Below, piece after piece: positions 58,948 to 64,000 of a stretch of 64,000 nucleotides of DNA. Where the stretch lies: assembly GCF_000512585.2 (NCBI RefSeq), contig NC_089244.1, positions 1,798,001 through 1,862,000 on the forward strand. The letters run 5' to 3'. The DNA is from Kwoniella bestiolae CBS 10118. Its lineage: Eukaryota > Basidiomycota > Tremellomycetes > Tremellales > Cryptococcaceae. How positions within the stretch are numbered: position 1 is the first letter of the stretch; the number at the start of each line of letters is the position of its first letter. The translations under genes and the position numbers were made by a program. A model generated the notes under the pieces. The model saw nothing but the letters and a program-made list of their open reading frames with translations. It was not told the origin of the DNA and searched no databases.

Positions 58948-61092
58948 ATGCCCAACCGACTCCCTCGCCATCTGATGGACCGGATCCTGCAGCTGCTCGA
59001 ACCCCTCGATATCCTCCGCTGCGCAGCTGTCTCCAAACACTGGAACGACGTTGTCCACAAATCGGTCTACATCCAGCTCGCGCTCCGACAGTCTCTGCAC
59101 CAATCACAGCTGTACGACGGAGAGCGCGACTTCCCCCCTGGCGAACGACTCCGGCGACTCATCACTCGGGAGACAAACTTGGATCTGCTCAGACCCAGGA
59201 TCAGCCAATTCGACCTGCCCTCCGATCAGGTGCTGCACACCGTTGCTGGCAAATACGTCATCACTCAACCACTGAACCACCACGATCCGCAGATCGATGC
59301 CGGGCTGGAGAGGGACAAGGAAGGGAGATACACGTTGTGTACTATATGGACGTTCAATGAACCCAAGAAGGTCAAGGTATCTTTCAAGCCTTATACAGAC
59401 CTTTTCGACCTCGATGCCCACCAGGATGTGATAATTGTTCAAGAGGATGAGGGACGAGGGCAGGACAGGAAGACGAACCTCAGGATGAGGGTGTTGCATC
59501 TCTTCAACGAGGGCGAGGAGGCACAGCCATGGGATCAAGATGCTTTTAGGATCCAGGAGGAGGGGTGGGAAGGGGAGGAACCGCATAATGTCAGCTTGAC
59601 GATCGATGGGAGAGTCATGATTTGGTGTAGTGGGATCGTGTGGATATACGATTGGAAATCTGGTGAGAAGCTGGGTGTGAGTGACATCTCCGCGTGGTGT
59701 ATTTGGTCGTCGTTGAGAAAAAGAAATATGGACATAACTTCAGCTCATCTTGATTTGATCCGTGACTCGCAGAGAATCCCTCCCACATCACCTACCATTT
59801 GGGAAAGCAACTTGGGCATGGCATGGGCAGGAAACAATATAGCCCTAGGACTGGACATGCCGCATGATCCGAGTGATCAAGATTTGGAACATACGTGAGT
59901 GACATTGGATCCTTCAGAATGACATTTACAAGTGGAGAAAGGAGAATACTTGACGTGCTGACTTGCCTTTCACCCTGGATGATAGCGAAGCATACCTCGC
60001 AGTATTCGAAGTGGACACTTCCTATCCCGGAACCAGTTCACTCCCACTCTTGCTGGAACTACCCTTCTGTACGGACCTCCTGGACGATACCGTCAGAGAT
60101 ATCCTCGACCTCCCAGAGGACGCGACGATCATCGCTCGAAACGGGGATCACCTTCCCTTTTTACAGCGAAACGGTCCCCTCGGTCTCATCCTCGTCGCGA
60201 CCGAATTCATAATCAACGAAGATGCCGTCTGGAGGCTGATCATCGTCCTACCCACCAGCGAATTACAGAAATTCGAGTTGCAGAAAGAACGAAGGATCCC
60301 TCCACCCAACGTAGCATGGGGTAACGAATGGGATCCTTTCGCCGGGTTGGAGTCGATCCCTTATTCCACTTGGTCGGGGCATACTTACACCTGGGCCGAA
60401 CCTGCCCATTCACCTAATTACTATCACGGGTTTTACGAGGCGCAAAATTCACTGAGACTGTACCACCACGACTTCGCTTTGATGAACTTGCACGGACTGT
60501 TGCAGCTCACAGTACTGGATTTCAACCAGAAGAGACTGAGGACAATCGCCAGTGATTTCAAAACGTTGGGTGGGCTGGGGGAGATTGGGGAGATCGAGAC
60601 GCAGGCTGATGATCGGGAAGTATGTGTTCAGTCTCGGTGGGATTCAAAGACCAAGATATGCTGATTCATATCCTTGTTGGCGGTGTAGCGAAGGAGACCA
60701 ATCAAGTATAAGAGGGAGGTCATCCAACCTATACATGGCGACCGGGATAGCAATCTGGGGTGCGCAGAGATCGGTGGTCAATTTGTCTTGGGTCAGAAAG
60801 GTCGCGTCAACGTCATGCTTTTTGATGGGGAGAGGTTGTTCCTCCAACAGGTGAGTCGGATCATTCCTTCAACTGTGCGAGTGCGAGTGCAAATGCGAAT
60901 GCAAATGGTGACGATCTGACTGCGCGACAGAGAACCAACGGTACGTGCTGGATATTGGACTTCGGCGTGAAGGAGATAGTAGGTATGGAAGGGGAGATAC
61001 CTCGAAGGGAAGGGGGAGAGGGTAACGATATTGATGAATCTATGGGGATCGAGATTGATAAGACCAACGAGGTGGAAAATGGATGTCGGTAA
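58948..61092 (+). CDS. F-box protein, second of two tandem relatives (611 aa)
   Basis: Five exons, 58948-59674, 59744-59894, 59986-60619, 60689-60850 and 60931-61092, join in phase. The F-box is at the very N-terminus: L-P-R-H-L-M-D-R-I-L-Q-L-L-E-P-L-D-I-L-R-C-A-A-V-S-K-H-W. The rest is a beta-rich region that parallels the upstream gene: W-I-Y-D-W-K-S-G-E-K-L against I-W-D-W-K-K-G-V-S-L, then Q-R-I-P and later L-F-D-G-E-R-L against L-F-D-G-D-R-L. The intron 59675-59743 is 69 nt, frame-preserving and free of stops, so a retained form would still code. I chose the ATG at 58948 because the frame further upstream has no ATG. Likely an SCF substrate receptor; target unknown. Confidence 0.8.
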
Positions 61093-61768
61093 TTCATGGT
61101 GAATGGGGAATGGGGGTTGGTGTCGAGAGATGATTCGGTACTAGTCGACTGGAGATGGAAGTTGAGGACACCATGGATGAACATACGCTGCAGAAGAACG
61201 GTAAATGGTAAGATCAAGTCTCGTTAATTGGCTACAACATTCATGCGTAGAATTGCAGAAATTACATGTGCTGGATGAACAAGATGAGTTGCAGAACAAT
61301 CAATCAAGTATCATGTGTCCTGTCAGGTAGTCTTGTCCTCATATGAATTGATTGACATGTACAAGTCAGTCTCGCTGGCGATATCACTTGACATCCGGTC
61401 AAAAGAGATCGATGCGATGCAATGCATATATGATCAAGTCGCGTAAGTAGTGATAGATGGACAGATCTATCAGATAATATCGAAAAGATACAGTATATCA
61501 AATTGTATAATAGCAGTTTTCAGTGTCTATGGGAATTGAACAGTTAATAAGGTGTTTTAAATTTCTAAAGTATTGATATATGGCTACATTGGTTTTTTTC
61601 AGGCTATTCGATTGAGGAAAAGATTCAAAGAAAGGACGAGAAGTAATAGGCAGTGACATGAAGTGATTATTGAATATGTAAAAGTAGGCTGAAAGATGCT
61701 AGATTATCAATATTTGATTTCTAATTCCGGTTCAAGCCTCTGACTGAACCCGTGAAGTACAGCACAGT
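61093..61768. other. Convergent intergenic region
   Basis: 676 bp between convergent stops. AT-rich past 61480, where TATATC and TTTAAAT runs may mark polyadenylation. No coding frame of note. Confidence 0.55.
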
Positions 61769-64000
61769 CTATTCCCTCTTCTGACCAGGAATAAAGCTTA
61801 ACGGCGAGCCTCCTCCCGCGCCGACACTCGCAATGGTACTGTCCGGCTCCAAGCCAAGCTTACTCCTACTCCTCAATCTACCGCTCTTCTTCGGACTAAG
61901 TGGAGACGAGCCAGCAGTGATCGAGGAAGTTGACGATCCTCCCGAGATGTACGTTGAAGAGGTGGTGGTAGTCGTCGAGTCGGACCCGGGGGAAATGATC
62001 GGATCCACAGCCTGACGCATCTTCTTGAAACTTGGTCTCTTGCTCAACCCACTGGAAGTGGTCGAGTCAATCTCTCCCAGTGTCCTCGTAAGTGGTTTAC
62101 CCGACATCCCCGCACTCGTAAGTGCTGGTTCAATCTCCAATTCTGTGGGCGAAGCTCTCCTCTTCACATGGGATTCGATGTCATCGTCCGTTCCAACACT
62201 TGGAATTGTACCGGTACTTCCGGCAGTGGAATTCGATTTAGCGGTATTGATCAGTGGAGGCCTCGAGTTTCGATTCGATTCATTCTCTTCGTCGAGAATA
62301 TGCAAGTAATTATGTATGATTGCCCGGTGGACGAAAAGGTATTGTCGAAGTGACTGGACGAGGGACATTCGTTGAACTCGCATACCCTCCAAAACCGAGG
62401 CGATAGGGTTGGCCATCTCGCTGACAGGCGAAGGATTGCGGTTTCTCGTGTCGGATCGAATGATCGGCATGGGCGCATTCGAGTTCTGCGTATTGGCGTT
62501 TTTGGACATTCTACAAATGACCCAACGATTGGTAATATCAGCATGAGATTTTAACACGGCACAGCAGATCACACCGGACTTACGCATCAGGAGGGAGCAT
62601 ATCCGAAGAATGCTTCGTAGAAGCCAGGCTGGGTCGACGCGTGTCACCGCCGGCCTCGCTAGAGAGATAAGTCGAGACACTACCTCGATGTTGGAAGAAC
62701 TTCTCATCCCTTGGTGGACCTTGCGGCTCTTCAGTTACATCCACATCCATCTTCTCCTCTGTGGGTTGATTCGAAAGGTTCGCAGCTAATGCAGCAGCAG
62801 TTAGAGGCCGGGAAGGCGGGGTGGGCATCGTGACAGTCGTCGCCAGCGGAGAAGGGGATGAAGTCAGGATCGGTGGAACCAGATCACCGGACGACGAGAC
62901 ACCGCTGACGGGTGGCGATAGGAACGATACCGCTTTCCCGGAATCCAGGCTGCCGCTCTTATGTCCAGAGTCTGAGCTACCAAAAGTGAATGCCGCAGTG
63001 CGAGAGGGGAGCGACGATGAGCGTTCAATATCTCGATCAGCGGTATTCAATGTTCCGGACGATCCTCTTCGAGCACGCAATTCCCTTCGCAATCCATCTA
63101 AGATCGCATCAACAACGATGAAACTACCCGTTCGACCAACACCAGCGGAACCTACGGTCACGCATTAGTGATTTTTGAACTCGCAGGGCAAGAATGTGCA
63201 CTTACAATGTACCAAGACTGGCGGTTGGTCACATCGGTCCTCATAACCAGTAGTCTCCGACTCTTCCACAGCACCATCAACATCCTTGATGAGGTTGAAC
63301 AAAGTCTCGGGAGTTTCGGGAACATCGAAATCTGGCCAACCGATACATTGAATCTGGACGATAGTACGCGGCGGCTCTTCAGGTTGATCACTGTTCGTCA
63401 ATCTGAAAATTCGCTTGATGTTCCGTTCTTTGCCAGTAGGGAAGGAAGATGATCGAGGAGTGACAGCAGCAGGCCCAAAGTCGAACCCTGTCGTAGGCTG
63501 GTGGGCCTGATCCTCGCCGCCTGTCTGTGACACCACATGTAGATGTAAGGAACCATACGTTTTGTCTCCCCAGTAATTACCGCACTTGATGAGACCACCT
63601 TCGAATTGCTTGGTAATCATCACGATGACTCGAACACCTTGTTCCCAGACCAATGTCCAGAAATCGTGGTATGTAGCATCAAGGGGTCCCTGAGTGGCGA
63701 TATAACGTCGAGAGGTACCTCGAGGTTGAACATACGAGGCATTGATGTAATCTGAATCCTCGTCAGGTGGTCTTTCCAATCGCACTCTGGAGAAGTCGTA
63801 TGGCCAAATATTCTTATATCTGAATTCACCACCATGCGTCAGCAGCAATTATCATGTCTATCCAACAGTCACTCACCTATTCTTCGTCCCTCGCTCAACA
63901 CCAGCAGTGATTGAGAATGGAAAGTAATCATCCTGTAGCGTCGCCTCTTCGCCGTTCCAGTTGGTCAACCTTGAGACTTCTTGCGCGTCGTTGTGTCTTT
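61769..64000 (-). CDS. Classical protein tyrosine phosphatase, 3' part, with a long insertion in the catalytic domain
   Basis: The 5' part lies beyond base 64000. Visible exons: 63877-64000 (continuing off the window), 63206-63819, 62584-63151 and 61769-62510. The domain shows R-Y-K-N-I-W-P-Y-D-F, D-Y-I-N-A-S-Y-V, Y-I-A-T-Q-G-P-L, F-W-x-L-V-W-E-Q, the WPD loop (G-W-P-D-F-D-V-P), and the active-site loop V-H-C-S-A-G-V-G-R-T-G with its Cys split by an intron. The Q-loop (M-S-L-V-Q-S-L-R-Q-Y-L-F) comes about 230 residues later instead of the usual ~45, with Ser/Pro-rich sequence between. After it is a ~190-residue Ser/Thr-rich tail. Fungal homologues such as Pyp1/Ptp act on MAP kinases; which pathway this serves is unknown. 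Confidence 0.92.

Noticed and set aside
1..64000. tRNA genes, rRNA, transposons, CRISPR-like arrays and centromere or telomere repeats.
   Set aside because: I looked for B-box/T-arm sequences, terminal repeats, transposase or reverse-transcriptase motifs and regular spacer arrays and found none I can support.

Overview
This window is ordinary, gene-dense nuclear DNA from a basidiomycete yeast, most likely a tremellomycete of the Cryptococcus/Kwoniella type. That rests on intron-rich genes (up to 25 exons; short introns, mostly 40-90 nt, with GTGAGT/GTAAGT-like donors and TAG/CAG acceptors), on protein families typical of fungi, and on how closely SWR1, MYO1 and CAF1 resemble their Tremellales versions. 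I see no transposon, CRISPR array, tRNA or rRNA gene, and no sign of recent transfer. I assembled each gene by hand from frame continuity and splice sites; the main gene models below keep phase at every junction. No experimental or database support was available.

Layout. 1-768 (+): 3' end of a mitochondrial RNase II-type exonuclease. 1042-2682 (-): SF3B4/Hsh49 splicing factor. 3009-4265 (-): USE1-type SNARE. 4825-11036 (+): SWR1 chromatin remodeller. 11823-12518 (-): small membrane protein. 14497-15076 (+): 77-residue unknown protein. 15464-18308 (+): cytochrome b2-type lactate dehydrogenase. 18807-22307 (-): Zn2Cys6 transcription factor. 22308-26203: a 3.9-kb gap with no gene I can support. 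26204-27939 (-): CAF1/POP2 deadenylase. 28451-33758 (+): class I myosin. 34956-35531 and 36086-36946 (+): two tandem paralogues of unknown function. 37460-38086 (-): mitoribosomal protein mL40. 38611-40629 (-): quinone oxidoreductase. 41083-42357 (+): histidine phosphatase. 42740-47234 (-): 1447-residue disordered unknown protein. 48048-49998 (-): UNC93-like MFS protein. 50790-54147 (-): S9 prolyl-oligopeptidase-family peptidase (DPP5-like). 55115-58138 and 58948-61092 (+): two tandem related F-box-like proteins. 61769-64000 (-): 3' part of a protein tyrosine phosphatase.

Most genes are housekeeping and functionally unrelated (RNA decay, splicing, ER retrieval, H2A.Z deposition, deadenylation, endocytic actin, mitochondria), so there is no cluster logic beyond the two tandem duplications. 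I found no convincing undescribed multi-gene system. The most interesting points are the very small exons (6, 10, 13, 14 and 17 coding nt, plus one coding exon that is only the ATG), the two local duplications, a roughly 190-residue insertion inside a tyrosine phosphatase domain, a lactate dehydrogenase with no visible mitochondrial presequence, and two short tandem repeats in regulatory or intronic DNA.
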